The position numbers and the translations under genes were made by a program. Below are positions 1 to 7,733 of a stretch of DNA of 55,011 nucleotides, in pieces (within the stretch, counting starts at the first letter, position 1; each line of letters starts with the position of its first letter). The notes beneath the pieces are model-generated. The model ran no database searches and had not been told where the DNA came from. It saw nothing but the letters and a program-made list of their open reading frames with translations. This DNA comes from Spirochaetota bacterium (GTDB lineage Bacteria > Spirochaetota > Spirochaetia > ARS1246), in NCBI GenBank assembly GCA_024275515.1, contig JAJRYZ010000165.1:1-55011 (forward strand), read 5' to 3'.

Positions 1-1702
1 AATCGACGTAGACGACGCCGTTGGTATAGTGCTCAAGCGTATAGAACGCCGGCGCTTCGCCGTCGATGCGGTTGAGCGGGACCCGCTCGACTTCCCGGGG
101 AAGATCGCTCAACGAAAGCGAAGGTATCGTGGCGACGACCGCCGGATCGTCGGAGGCCGACTGGAATCGTTGAAACGCCGCCGTCTCTTCGTCTATTCTT
201 TTTTTCCCGTCGGCTTCGAGTTCCCCGACCCGCCTGTTCCGCCACCGATCGTACCGCTCCTCCTCGCGTTCGACGTGCGCCGGGTCGGGCACGACGATGA
301 CGGTGGATCGATGCGGGTTATCGAGGAGAAAGGCGCGGATGAGCGATTCGAAGTAACCCTCCCGCTTCGCGTGCTCTGAGACCTTGCGCATCCACGGTTC
401 AAACTCGAGCGTCCTCTCCGGCGGTTCGTCATGCAACCATCCGCGAACCGCCCTTCCGAGCATTCTCAGCCCGAACGGGGCGCCGCCCTTTACCTCGCGA
501 TGGCGAAACTCCACTCGTCTGAGCGCGCCGGTGACCACGTCGGGAGGGATCCCGTCGCGCGCGAGATCGAGAAGCGCCGACTCGACGAGCCGCTCGAACG
601 CGTCCGCCCGGGAGGGAACGGTCCCTCTGAGTCCGACCGAGAACACCAGTTCCATCGTGTCGGTGTCGAGGCCGCTGATGGGAGAAAGGTCCTCACCCAA
701 ATCGGAATCGACGACGGCCTTGTGCAACGGCGATCCGGAATGAGCAAGCAGTATCTCGGTCAGAACCTCGAGCGAAAGTACGAGCAACGGATCGAAAATC
801 GAAGCGGTAAGCCAGTTGACCGTTATCGTTGCGCCTCCGCCTCCGGAATCGGTTTGGTCTCCGGCGGGGCTCGTCAACCGCACCCTCGTCGGCTTCGACC
901 ACCGCGGCTGCGACTCGATCTTCGACCTTGCAGCGGCGAGATGCTCGGGCAAAGGAGCGCCGAACCGGCGGAGAAACCTTTCGTGGAGGAACGTAAGCGT
1001 TTCCTCGGGTGGAATATTGCCGTATAGAAAGACGCGGCAGTTCGAAGGATGATACCACCTCTCGTGGAACTTCACGAACTCCTCGTACGTCAGATCCCTG
1101 ATTTCCTCCGGTTGTCCGCCGGAGTCGAAACGATAGACCGAGTCGGGGAAAAGCGAACGATACGACCACTCGCCCGCGATCGAATCGTGCGAGCTGTAGT
1201 TACCCTTCATCTCGTTATAGACAACCCCGTCGACTTCCAGTGTCCCCGCTCCGTCGAAGTAGTAGCGCCTCCCTTCCTGATGAAAAGTCTCCTTCCTCAG
1301 CAGCGGGAAAAACACCGCGTCCCCGTAGACTTCGAGTAGATTGAAGAAATCTTTCTTCACCGTTGAACTTGCCGGATACATCGTCTTGTCCGGATACGTC
1401 ATGGCGTTGAGAAAGGTGTTCATGCTTCCGCGCATAAGCGCGACGAAAGGATCTTTGATCGGATATCTTCGCGACCCGGCGAGAACGGAGTGTTCTATGA
1501 TATGAGCGGCTCCTCTATTATCCGTCGGAGGCGTTTTGAAGACGAAAGCGAACAGATTCTCGTCGTCGTCGTTGCGGAGCTGATAGACCGAACATCCGGT
1601 CGGATCGTGAACGAAATAGAGCCCTTCGGACTCATACTCGGGAATGCGCGTTACCGATCGCAACGCGAATGAACCGTACCTCTCGCCCGGGGAATATCCC
1701 AT
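1..1702 (-). CDS. Presequence-protease-like M16C zinc metallopeptidase (C-terminus cut off by window edge)
   Basis: Translating the minus strand from ATG at 1702 gives an open frame of 567 codons running off the window start. The inverse zinc motif HxxEH is at residues 67-71 (HIIEH), followed by the GSRRYPIKDPF and NAFTYPDKT-like segments (here NAMTYPDKT) typical of the PreP/Cym1 (M16C) branch of insulinase-like peptidases. Family members are close to 1000 residues, so about 400 are missing. Known members degrade short peptides inside a closed two-half chamber; here it is probably cytoplasmic, since no signal peptide is visible. The start is supported by a GGAGAG ribosome-binding site six bases upstream. 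The gene lies just upstream of, and opposite in reading order to, nothing related; nadB ends 18 bases before it on the same strand, so the two may be cotranscribed. Family assignment is firm, substrate unknown. Confidence 0.92.
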   Translation of the reverse strand, partial: MGYSPGERYGSFALRSVTRIPEYESEGLYFVHDPTGCSVYQLRNDDDENLFAFVFKTPPTDNRGAAHIIEHSVLAGSRRYPIKDPFVALMRGSMNTFLNAMTYPDKTMYPASSTVKKDFFNLLEVYGDAVFFPLLRKETFHQEGRRYYFDGAGTLEVDGVVYNEMKGNYSSHDSIAGEWSYRSLFPDSVYRFDSGGQPEEIRDLTYEEFVKFHERWYHPSNCRVFLYGNIPPEETLTFLHERFLRRFGAPLPEHLAAARSKIESQPRWSKPTRVRLTSPAGDQTDSGGGGATITVNWLTASIFDPLLVLSLEVLTEILLAHSGSPLHKAVVDSDLGEDLSPISGLDTDTMELVFSVGLRGTVPSRADAFERLVESALLDLARDGIPPDVVTGALRRVEFRHREVKGGAPFGLRMLGRAVRGWLHDEPPERTLEFEPWMRKVSEHAKREGYFESLIRAFLLDNPHRSTVIVVPDPAHVEREEERYDRWRNRRVGELEADGKKRIDEETAAFQRFQSASDDPAVVATIPSLSLSDLPREVERVPLNRIDGEAPAFYTLEHYTNGVVYVD

Positions 1703-1720
1703 TCGACTCTCCTCGACCGT

Positions 1721-3313
1721 TTATGCCTTGTTGTTCACGTAGTGACAGCCCTTCGATTGCGGGTTCGCCAACGCCGCCCGAACGATGAGCGACGCGGCGA
1801 GAACCGCGTCACGGAGCTCGATAATCCGTCGGGTGAGTTTCGCTCCGCGGTAGAATTGTTCGACCCGATGAGACAGATAGTCGAGATCGGCTAAAGCCCG
1901 TAGAAGTCGCTTTCTGCTCCGGATGATGCCGGCGTAGTTCCACATCGTTGATTGAATCGTCCTGAAATCCTGGTTTACCAGTACCGGATCGAAATCCTCG
2001 ACGACATCCGGCTCCCGCCAGTCGGGAACGCTGTCGACAATCCGACGATCGAGCGTCGGCGCCCGATCGGACACGTAGACCCCGCACCGAATCCCCCACA
2101 CAAGTCCCTCGAGGAGCGAAACCGACGCGAGGCGGTTCGCGCCGTGCACTCCCGTGCAGGCAACCTCCCCCGCCGCGAGCAATCCGTCGATCGATGTGCG
2201 CCCGTCAAGATCGACTTTTACACCGCCGCAGAAGTAGTGGGCCGCCGGCACGACGGGAATCGGCTCCCGACGAATATCTATTCCCAGGCTCATACACTGA
2301 CGAAAAATGCCGGGGAATCGCTCTTCGACTTCGACCTCGGTTATTCGCGTCGCATCGAGGCGAACATACTCCATGTCCTCGCGCTCCATTTCCCGATAGA
2401 TGGCGCGGGCCACTTCATGCCGTGGCGCGAGGTCGGCCTGCTCGGGCTGATAACGATCCATGAAGTACTCGCCGGTGCGATTCATGAGCTTCGCGCCCTC
2501 GCCCCGAAGCGCCTCGGAAATGAGGAACCGTTTTACATCACGATGGAAAAGAACGGTGGGATGGAACTGAATATACTCGGCGTTCAAGACTTCGGCGCCT
2601 ATCCGGTAGGCCATCGCTACGCCGTCGCCGGTTGCGCCCACCGGATTCGAGGTGTGAAGGAATAGGTTTCCTACTCCGCCCGTGGCGAGAATCACCGACG
2701 GAGCGAAAAAGGCCCGAACGATATTGCTACCCGCGTCGTGCGTGTAGACGCCGATCACTCGGGTCCGTCGATACTTTTCCTGGGGATCGGTTGAATTATG
2801 TACGTTGGTGATGAGATCGATGGCGGTATGATCGGTGAACACGGCGACGTTCGGCATTCGTGAAACGAACTCGACCAGAGCGGTCTGAATCGCCTCGCCG
2901 GTCCGATCCTTCGCGTAGAAGATGCGGCGAATGGAGTGAGCGGCCTCCATCGTCAGCGCGGGTTCTCCGGTCTCATCCAGAGTAAACGGGACCCCGACCT
3001 TTTCCTTGAGAAACGACCGGGTGAGTTTCGGCCCTTCGCGCACCAAAAGTCGCACGGCCTCTCGTGAATTGACGCCGGCGCCCGCTTCCATGATATCGCG
3101 CTCGAGAAGCGATTCGCTGTCCTCCTCGCTCTTCCCGACGATGCCGCCCTGAGCCCACCGGGTGTTCGATTCAAGGAGTTGCGACTCCTTCGAAACGACC
3201 GCTACCGCGAGTCCGCGTTCGGCGGCTGTGATCGCGGCGCTGAGTCCGGCGATTCCGCCTCCGAGTACGATGAGGTCGAACTCGAGTCGCGTGCCGACCC
3301 GTCTATGGCCCAC
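1721..3313 (-). CDS. nadB: L-aspartate oxidase
   Basis: NadB is a flavoprotein that oxidises L-aspartate to iminoaspartate, the first step of de novo NAD synthesis. The N-terminus has the FAD dinucleotide motif GGGIAGLSAA, and further signatures are RWAQGGI near residue 55, the GGVGNLF segment, HPTVLF, the SEALRGEGAKL loop and APRHEVARAI. The C-terminal helical domain ends with a CHYVNNKA tail. I chose GTG at 3313, giving 530 residues, the usual length. It is preceded by GGAGG at five bases and overlaps the nadC stop by 11 bases. An in-frame start at 3400 would add a basic extension lying wholly inside nadC and is less likely. The gene follows nadC in the same direction, and nadA is divergent, so all three enzymes of quinolinate synthesis and use are together. 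Confidence in function is high. Confidence 0.96.
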   Translation of the reverse strand: MGHRRVGTRLEFDLIVLGGGIAGLSAAITAAERGLAVAVVSKESQLLESNTRWAQGGIVGKSEEDSESLLERDIMEAGAGVNSREAVRLLVREGPKLTRSFLKEKVGVPFTLDETGEPALTMEAAHSIRRIFYAKDRTGEAIQTALVEFVSRMPNVAVFTDHTAIDLITNVHNSTDPQEKYRRTRVIGVYTHDAGSNIVRAFFAPSVILATGGVGNLFLHTSNPVGATGDGVAMAYRIGAEVLNAEYIQFHPTVLFHRDVKRFLISEALRGEGAKLMNRTGEYFMDRYQPEQADLAPRHEVARAIYREMEREDMEYVRLDATRITEVEVEERFPGIFRQCMSLGIDIRREPIPVVPAAHYFCGGVKVDLDGRTSIDGLLAAGEVACTGVHGANRLASVSLLEGLVWGIRCGVYVSDRAPTLDRRIVDSVPDWREPDVVEDFDPVLVNQDFRTIQSTMWNYAGIIRSRKRLLRALADLDYLSHRVEQFYRGAKLTRRIIELRDAVLAASLIVRAALANPQSKGCHYVNNKA

Positions 3314-4145
3314 CTTCGCCTCCGGCGCGAAGCGAAAAATCGAATGCGTCGACGGAGTGCGTGAGCGCGCCGACCGATACCGAATCGACCCCCGTTTCAC
3401 CGACCGAAGGAATCCTCGACAGAGTCATGTTGCCCGACGCCTCGAACTCGACGGATCCCCGACGCAATTGAGTGCATCGTTTCATCTCGTCATCGCTCAT
3501 GTTGTCGAGCATGATTACATCGACCGCGCAATCGAGCGCCTCGCGCACCTCGGCGAGCGACCTGCACTCGACCTCGATGCGGAACTTACCGTCCCAGCGA
3601 TTGCGAACCGCTTCGACCGCCTTGCGAATCGAACCGGCCTTGTCGATATGATTGTCCTTGATAAGCACCATATCGTAGAGTCCGCTGCGATGATTGGCGC
3701 CGCCTCCCACCCGGACGGCGTATTTCGACAGCGCCCTATACCCGGGAATCGTTTTTCTCGTATCGAGGATGCGCACTCGCCCGGCCGCGGCGTCGACGTA
3801 CCTCTTCGTCTCGGTCGCGATGCCCGAAAGAAAAGCAAGAAAATTGATCGCCGTGCGCTCGGCCGAGAGGATCGACCCGGTCGGTCCGACGATCTCGGCG
3901 ACCAGGCACCCCGGATCGAGCGGATCGCCGTCGCGATGCCGAAACTCGACGCCGACATCGGCGTCCACCGCGTGAAACACCGCTTTGAAGACCTCGGCGC
4001 CGGCGAGAACGCCGCTGTCTTTGCTGAAAAGGTGCATGATCGCAACACTTGTATCGAAGAGCGCCAGAGACGTCACGTCGCCCCGGTCCGCGAGGTCTTC
4101 CCGAAGCGCCGCGGTGATAAGATGTTCGTAATCGGCCGGCCGCAT
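3303..4145 (-). CDS. nadC: Nicotinate-nucleotide pyrophosphorylase (quinolinate phosphoribosyltransferase, carboxylating)
   Basis: NadC converts quinolinate and PRPP to nicotinate mononucleotide. The 280-residue product shows the family signatures: REDLADRGDVTS near the N-terminus, AERTAINFLAFLSGIAT, DTRKTIPGYR, the GGGANHRSGLYDMVLIKDNHI stretch (cut here for length: key residues are the RSGL and the KDNH), and IEVECRSLAEVREAL followed by VDVIMLDNMS. These include the basic residues that bind quinolinate and PRPP. The start ATG at 4145 has no Shine-Dalgarno, but a TATTTT box lies eight bases upstream with TTTACC 18 bases further, suggesting a leaderless transcript. nadB follows with an 11-base overlap. 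Confidence is high. Confidence 0.96.
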   Translation of the reverse strand: MRPADYEHLITAALREDLADRGDVTSLALFDTSVAIMHLFSKDSGVLAGAEVFKAVFHAVDADVGVEFRHRDGDPLDPGCLVAEIVGPTGSILSAERTAINFLAFLSGIATETKRYVDAAAGRVRILDTRKTIPGYRALSKYAVRVGGGANHRSGLYDMVLIKDNHIDKAGSIRKAVEAVRNRWDGKFRIEVECRSLAEVREALDCAVDVIMLDNMSDDEMKRCTQLRRGSVEFEASGNMTLSRIPSVGETGVDSVSVGALTHSVDAFDFSLRAGGEGGP

Positions 4146-4153
4146 GATGTAGT

Positions 4154-4183
4154 AAAATACGACGAACTCCGTCGACCGGTAAA
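4154..4183 (-). promoter_or_regulatory. Candidate sigma-70-type promoter of nadCB
   Basis: On the minus strand TTTACC (4183-4178) and TATTTT (4159-4154) are separated by 18 bases. Only eight bases lie between the -10 box and the nadC ATG, so transcription would begin at or next to the start codon. Confidence 0.4.
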
Positions 4184-4246
4184 GCTCCTCCGCGCATATC
4201 GCGCCTCATGCATCGCGTCGTTGTGGTACAGAGCGTCGATAGTTTG

Positions 4247-4252
4247 TATCTT
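4247..4252 (+). promoter_or_regulatory. Candidate -10 element of nadA
   Basis: TATCTT ends seven bases before the nadA ATG at 4260, and no Shine-Dalgarno is present. The -35 is weak (TTGTGG at 4221, 20-base spacer). This fits a leaderless transcript but is not proof of one. Confidence 0.3.
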
Positions 4253-4259
4253 AGTTCCT

Positions 4260-5309
4260 ATGGAAGAAACCACCGAAACGATATACGAGTCTCTGCGTGA
4301 GAAACTCGGGGGAATGGTCCCCGACTTCGAGCTACGGTACAAGGCCGAGCTCGCCGAGCAGATAAACAGACTCAAGATTGAAAAGAACGCGGTCATCCTC
4401 GGGCACAATTACATGGAAGCCGCGCTTTTCAACTCGATCCCCGATTTTACCGGCGACAGTCTGGCGCTTTGCAGAGAGGCCGCGCGAACCGATCGGGACA
4501 TCATCGTCTTTTGCGGCGTGCGGTTCATGGCCGAGACGGCCAAGATCCTGAACCCGGAGAAGAAGGTGCTCATCCCTTCCGCCAAGGCCGGATGCTCGCT
4601 TGCCGAAAGCATCAACGCCGAAGACGTGAGGAAGCTCCGCGCGCGGTACCCGGGAGTGCCGGTCGTAAGCTACGTCAATACATACGCGGAAGTGAAGGCC
4701 GAGAGCGACATCTGCTGCACCTCGGGCAACGCGGCGAAAGTCGTCGAGAGTCTCGGTTCGGAGGCGGTTATTTTTCTCCCCGACGAGTATCTAGCGAAGA
4801 ACGTCGCTATGGAGACGGGCAAGCGCATTATCTTCCCGTCGAAGGGACCGACGCCCCAGGCCGCCGGCGTCGACACGAGGCTCGACTACGAGATGATCGG
4901 GTGGCATGGGCGGTGCGAGGTTCACGAACGCTTTACCGTCGAGGATATCCGCGCGATCCGAAAACAATTCCCCGAGGTGGTCGTTCTTGCGCATCCGGAA
5001 TGCAGCCCCGAGGTAGTCCAAGCTTCGGACTTTTCCGGAAGCACCGCCGCCATGATCACCTACGTGCAGACGACCGATGCGCCGCGATACCTCTTGTTGA
5101 CCGAATGCAGCATGGGCGACAACATTTCGGCCGCAAACCGGGACAAGGAAATGCTTCGCCTGTGCAGCATTCGCTGCCCGCATATGAACGAGATTACGAT
5201 GGAAGACACTCTTGAATCGCTCAGGAATCAGCGGTACGAGATTCATCTCGACGAGGAGACCCGTCGGCGCGCCGAACGAGCCGTCGAACGGATGATTGAG
5301 ATCGGTTGA
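4260..5309 (+). CDS. nadA: Quinolinate synthase
   Basis: NadA condenses iminoaspartate with dihydroxyacetone phosphate to form quinolinate, using a [4Fe-4S] cluster. The 349-residue protein has the typical motifs ILGHNYM, GDSLAL, FCGVRFMAETAKILNP, AGCSLAE (cluster cysteine), YVNTYAEVKAESDICCTS, FLPDEYLAKNV, HPECSPEV (second cysteine) and CSIRCPHMNEIT (third cysteine region). The open frame extends far upstream, but the segment before ATG 4260 is antisense to nadC and not protein-like. The start has no ribosome-binding site, yet a -10-like TATCTT sits seven bases before it. The gene is divergent from nadCB and overlaps the TTG start of epmA by three bases. Function is secure. Confidence 0.96.
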   Translation: MEETTETIYESLREKLGGMVPDFELRYKAELAEQINRLKIEKNAVILGHNYMEAALFNSIPDFTGDSLALCREAARTDRDIIVFCGVRFMAETAKILNPEKKVLIPSAKAGCSLAESINAEDVRKLRARYPGVPVVSYVNTYAEVKAESDICCTSGNAAKVVESLGSEAVIFLPDEYLAKNVAMETGKRIIFPSKGPTPQAAGVDTRLDYEMIGWHGRCEVHERFTVEDIRAIRKQFPEVVVLAHPECSPEVVQASDFSGSTAAMITYVQTTDAPRYLLLTECSMGDNISAANRDKEMLRLCSIRCPHMNEITMEDTLESLRNQRYEIHLDEETRRRAERAVERMIEIG

Positions 5310-6286
5310 TCGACACGCACGAGGTGCTGCGGGCGCGTTCCAGGCTCTTCCAAGCGATACGTCACTTCTTCGACGGTGAACGGTTTATCGAAGTCGACAC
5401 GCCGGCTCTTGCCCCGTCCATCATTCCGGAAGCTACGATCGAAGTGTTCCGTACCGAGGCGAAACAGGTATCCGGTTCGGTTACGGAATTGTACCTGCTT
5501 CCGTCTCCGGAACGTTGGATGAAGCGACTCGTTCAAGCCGGGGAGGACCGCATCTATCAACTCTCCCACGTGTTCAGAAACGGAGAAGCCGGCGGCGCCT
5601 ATCACTCATTCGAGTTCATGATGCTCGAGTGGTACGCCGCCGAAAGCGACTATCACGACGAACTGGAACGAACCAAGCGTCTGCTGGCCGTGGTCGGATC
5701 TGCATTCGGGGTCGCCTCGATTACCGACGTCGTTGCGATGAGCGTGGCCGAGGCGTTCGAACGTTTCGCGGCACTAGACCTCGGCGACTGCGCCGACCTG
5801 CAATCGTTCCGGAAGGCGCTCGATGAGATCGGTTGTACGTACCGGTGGGAAGACTCGTGGGCGGATCTGTTCCACCGGGCGCTCGTCGAGCGGGTAGAAC
5901 CGAAGCTTCTCGACTTTTCCGCGGTCGTGCTGTACGACTATCCCATAGAAGTCGCCTGTCTCGCGCGCAGAAAGCGAGGAACACCGTGGCGCGAACGGTG
6001 GGAACTCTATATGGACGGTGTCGAGATCGCCAATTGCTATTCGGAAGACACGGACCACGACTCGGTGCTGCGCTATATCGAAAAGGAAAGCGCAAAAATG
6101 GACGACCGGCGCGAACGCATCGACGCCGCGCTGGCCGACATCTATCGTGGAGGCGGACGCGCGTGCTCGGGAGTCGCCCTCGGCGTGGATCGACTCCTTA
6201 TGACGCTGTCCGGGATTGCACGGATCGATCGGGCGAATCCGCTTCTCTCCGATTTGCTCGTCACGGAATCGCCGCGGCGGGGGTGA
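5306..6286 (+). CDS. epmA: Elongation factor P--(R)-beta-lysine ligase (EpmA/GenX/PoxA)
   Basis: A class II aminoacyl-tRNA-synthetase-like enzyme without an anticodon-binding domain. Known EpmA attaches (R)-beta-lysine to a conserved lysine of EF-P. The 326-residue length equals the family norm. Motif 2 is visible as RIYQLSHVFRNGE followed by HSFEFMMLEWY, and motif 3 as GVALGVDRLLMTLSGI near the C-terminus; ELYMDGVEIANCY is the amino-acid pocket. The start is TTG at 5306, overlapping the nadA stop, so translation is probably coupled. The presumed substrate EF-P is the next gene. No lysine 2,3-aminomutase gene (epmB) is in the window, so the source of beta-lysine, or whether the enzyme uses alpha-lysine, is open. 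Confidence in family is high. Confidence 0.93.
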   Translation: MIDTHEVLRARSRLFQAIRHFFDGERFIEVDTPALAPSIIPEATIEVFRTEAKQVSGSVTELYLLPSPERWMKRLVQAGEDRIYQLSHVFRNGEAGGAYHSFEFMMLEWYAAESDYHDELERTKRLLAVVGSAFGVASITDVVAMSVAEAFERFAALDLGDCADLQSFRKALDEIGCTYRWEDSWADLFHRALVERVEPKLLDFSAVVLYDYPIEVACLARRKRGTPWRERWELYMDGVEIANCYSEDTDHDSVLRYIEKESAKMDDRRERIDAALADIYRGGGRACSGVALGVDRLLMTLSGIARIDRANPLLSDLLVTESPRRG

Positions 6287-6457
6287 ATCTCCGTACGTTT
6301 ACTGCTATATTCTATCTCGATTTATGAGCATCGCGCGGAGAGAGCAACGTGGAACATGCGGGCTACGATCGCGTAGAAGCTTTGCGGCAACGCGAGTCAT
6401 TAATCGAGATGCGGCGATGCAGTTTCGAAATCGCAATACCGTTCCGAGAGGTGCCTG

Positions 6458-7021
6458 ATGATAAAAGCCGGAGCCATAGATAAAGGTATGTTCCTCCTCG
6501 TAAAGGGCGAGCCCCATCATGTCGTCGAGCGGGAGTTCGTCAAACCGGGCAAAGGTCAAGCCTTCGTCCGGTTGAAGTTGAAAAACGTCCGCACCGGTCT
6601 CGTACAGCGTCCGGTTATCAAGAGCCATGAATCGGTCGAAGAAATCGTGGTCGAAGACGAAAAGGCGCAGTATCTTTACGCGGACGACGCCAACTACCAT
6701 TTCATGGACACCGAAACCTACGAACAGTACACTGTTCCTATAGCCGGGTTCGAAGACAAGAAGAACCTGATGAAAGAGGGCGATATTTACGAAATAGTCA
6801 TGTGGGAGAGCACTCCGCTTGACATCAAAGTCCCGCTGAAAGAAGTGTATGAAGTGACCGACGCCGAAGATGCGATCAAGGGCGACACCGTGACGGGCGC
6901 GACGAAGACGGTGACGGTGCAAACCGGCCTTGAAGTGAAAGTACCGATTTTCATCAAGAAGGGCGACCGCATACTCGTCAACACCGAGAGCGGTGAATAT
7001 CTGGAGCGCGTCAATACGTGA
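6458..7021 (+). CDS. efp: Translation elongation factor P
   Basis: EF-P relieves ribosome stalling at polyproline stretches. The 187-residue protein has three beta-barrel domains. The N-terminal KOW-like domain carries the loop KPGKGQAF, in which Lys32 corresponds to the lysine modified in Escherichia coli (K34). The C-terminal OB domain ends with VPIFIKKGDRILVNTESGEYLERV, a clear EF-P signature. The start ATG has AGAGG seven bases upstream. It lies 171 bases after epmA, which encodes the predicted modifying enzyme, so the two probably act together. High confidence. Confidence 0.97.
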   Translation: MIKAGAIDKGMFLLVKGEPHHVVEREFVKPGKGQAFVRLKLKNVRTGLVQRPVIKSHESVEEIVVEDEKAQYLYADDANYHFMDTETYEQYTVPIAGFEDKKNLMKEGDIYEIVMWESTPLDIKVPLKEVYEVTDAEDAIKGDTVTGATKTVTVQTGLEVKVPIFIKKGDRILVNTESGEYLERVNT

Positions 7022-7113
7022 TTCTTTTCTCAATTTGCACTTCTGGATCGTAACGAAATGTAGTACTATGACAAAATCGATTGCCATTACCTTGATTTTC
7101 TGCGAGGTGGATC

Positions 7114-7560
7114 ATGCGCATAACGACACGAGGAAGATACGGACTGCGGGCCGTGCTGAAACTTACGTTGTCGGACCGGGGGAAACCCATTTCGATACGT
7201 GAGCTTTCATCGGCCGAAGGCATCAGCCCCGAGTTTCTTGAACAGATCTTCTTCCGGCTCCGCAAGTCGGGCATTATCAAATCTACGCGCGGCCCGGGAG
7301 GCGGTTTTCAGATGGATCGAAATCCGGCCGAGGTAACGATCAAGGATATCTTCGATGCCGTCGGCGAAGAAATCTCTCTCACACCGTGTACGGCTTCCGA
7401 CGGATCGCGCGTTCCGTGCAACCACGAAGAAAACTGTCTCGCCCACGACCTGTGGGTCGAAACCGCCGATTACATCAACGACTATTTCAAACGGATAACG
7501 ATCAAGGAGATTCTGGAGAAGCAATCGGCCGCGGTAGGAATCGCCGATTCGTTGAACTGA
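7114..7560 (+). CDS. Rrf2-family transcriptional regulator with three cysteines (probably Fe-S binding)
   Basis: The 148-residue protein begins MRITTRGRYGLRAVL, the standard Rrf2/IscR opening. It has a winged helix-turn-helix around residues 28-65 (ISIRELSSAEGISPEFLEQIFFRLRKSG, ending STRGPGGGF). Cysteines at 92, 102 and 108, with a histidine at 111, match the [2Fe-2S] ligand region of IscR. The first spacing is nine residues rather than five, so the cluster site is expanded. A GAGGTGG ribosome-binding site precedes the ATG. No isc or suf genes follow; the neighbours are efp and, convergently, the transhydrogenase genes. It may sense Fe-S status, redox or NO, but the target is unknown. Upstream, TAGTACTA near 7060 is a small palindrome that could be an autoregulatory site. 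Confidence 0.88.
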   Translation: MRITTRGRYGLRAVLKLTLSDRGKPISIRELSSAEGISPEFLEQIFFRLRKSGIIKSTRGPGGGFQMDRNPAEVTIKDIFDAVGEEISLTPCTASDGSRVPCNHEENCLAHDLWVETADYINDYFKRITIKEILEKQSAAVGIADSLN

Positions 7561-7625
7561 AAACGGGATCGCAGGAAACGCCGGGCGCACTGCCGAAGCA
7601 GCACCGTGTGCTGGGCGCCTTGGCA

Positions 7626-7728
7626 TTCTGCGACGTTTAGGCGCCGGCTTGCCGACGAATCGCCACGAAAACGGCGCCGGTGATTTCAAGCGGCGATTCG
7701 AAATCCGGTTTGCCGGATTTCGAATCGC
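7626..7728 (+). repeat. Palindromic repeat element, copy A (intergenic)
   Basis: A 103-base unit lies between the convergent rrf2 and pntB stops. It contains TTCTGCGACGT, then the 20-mer CGAATCGCCACGAAAACGGC (7656-7675), then a perfect 16-bp hairpin (7693-7708 with 7713-7728, loop TTTG). All three blocks recur in the same order and orientation at 41080-41183. The hairpin could also end transcription of either flanking gene, though no T-run follows it. Confidence 0.8.
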
Positions 7729-7733
7729 TCCCC

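Noticed and set aside
3314-3400. Upstream in-frame start for nadB
   Set aside because: The added residues lie wholly inside nadC and are basic and low in complexity; GTG 3313 has GGAGG at ideal distance.
6415-6440. tRNA T-loop-like GTTTCGAAATC before efp
   Set aside because: No matching acceptor or anticodon stems can be drawn around it.
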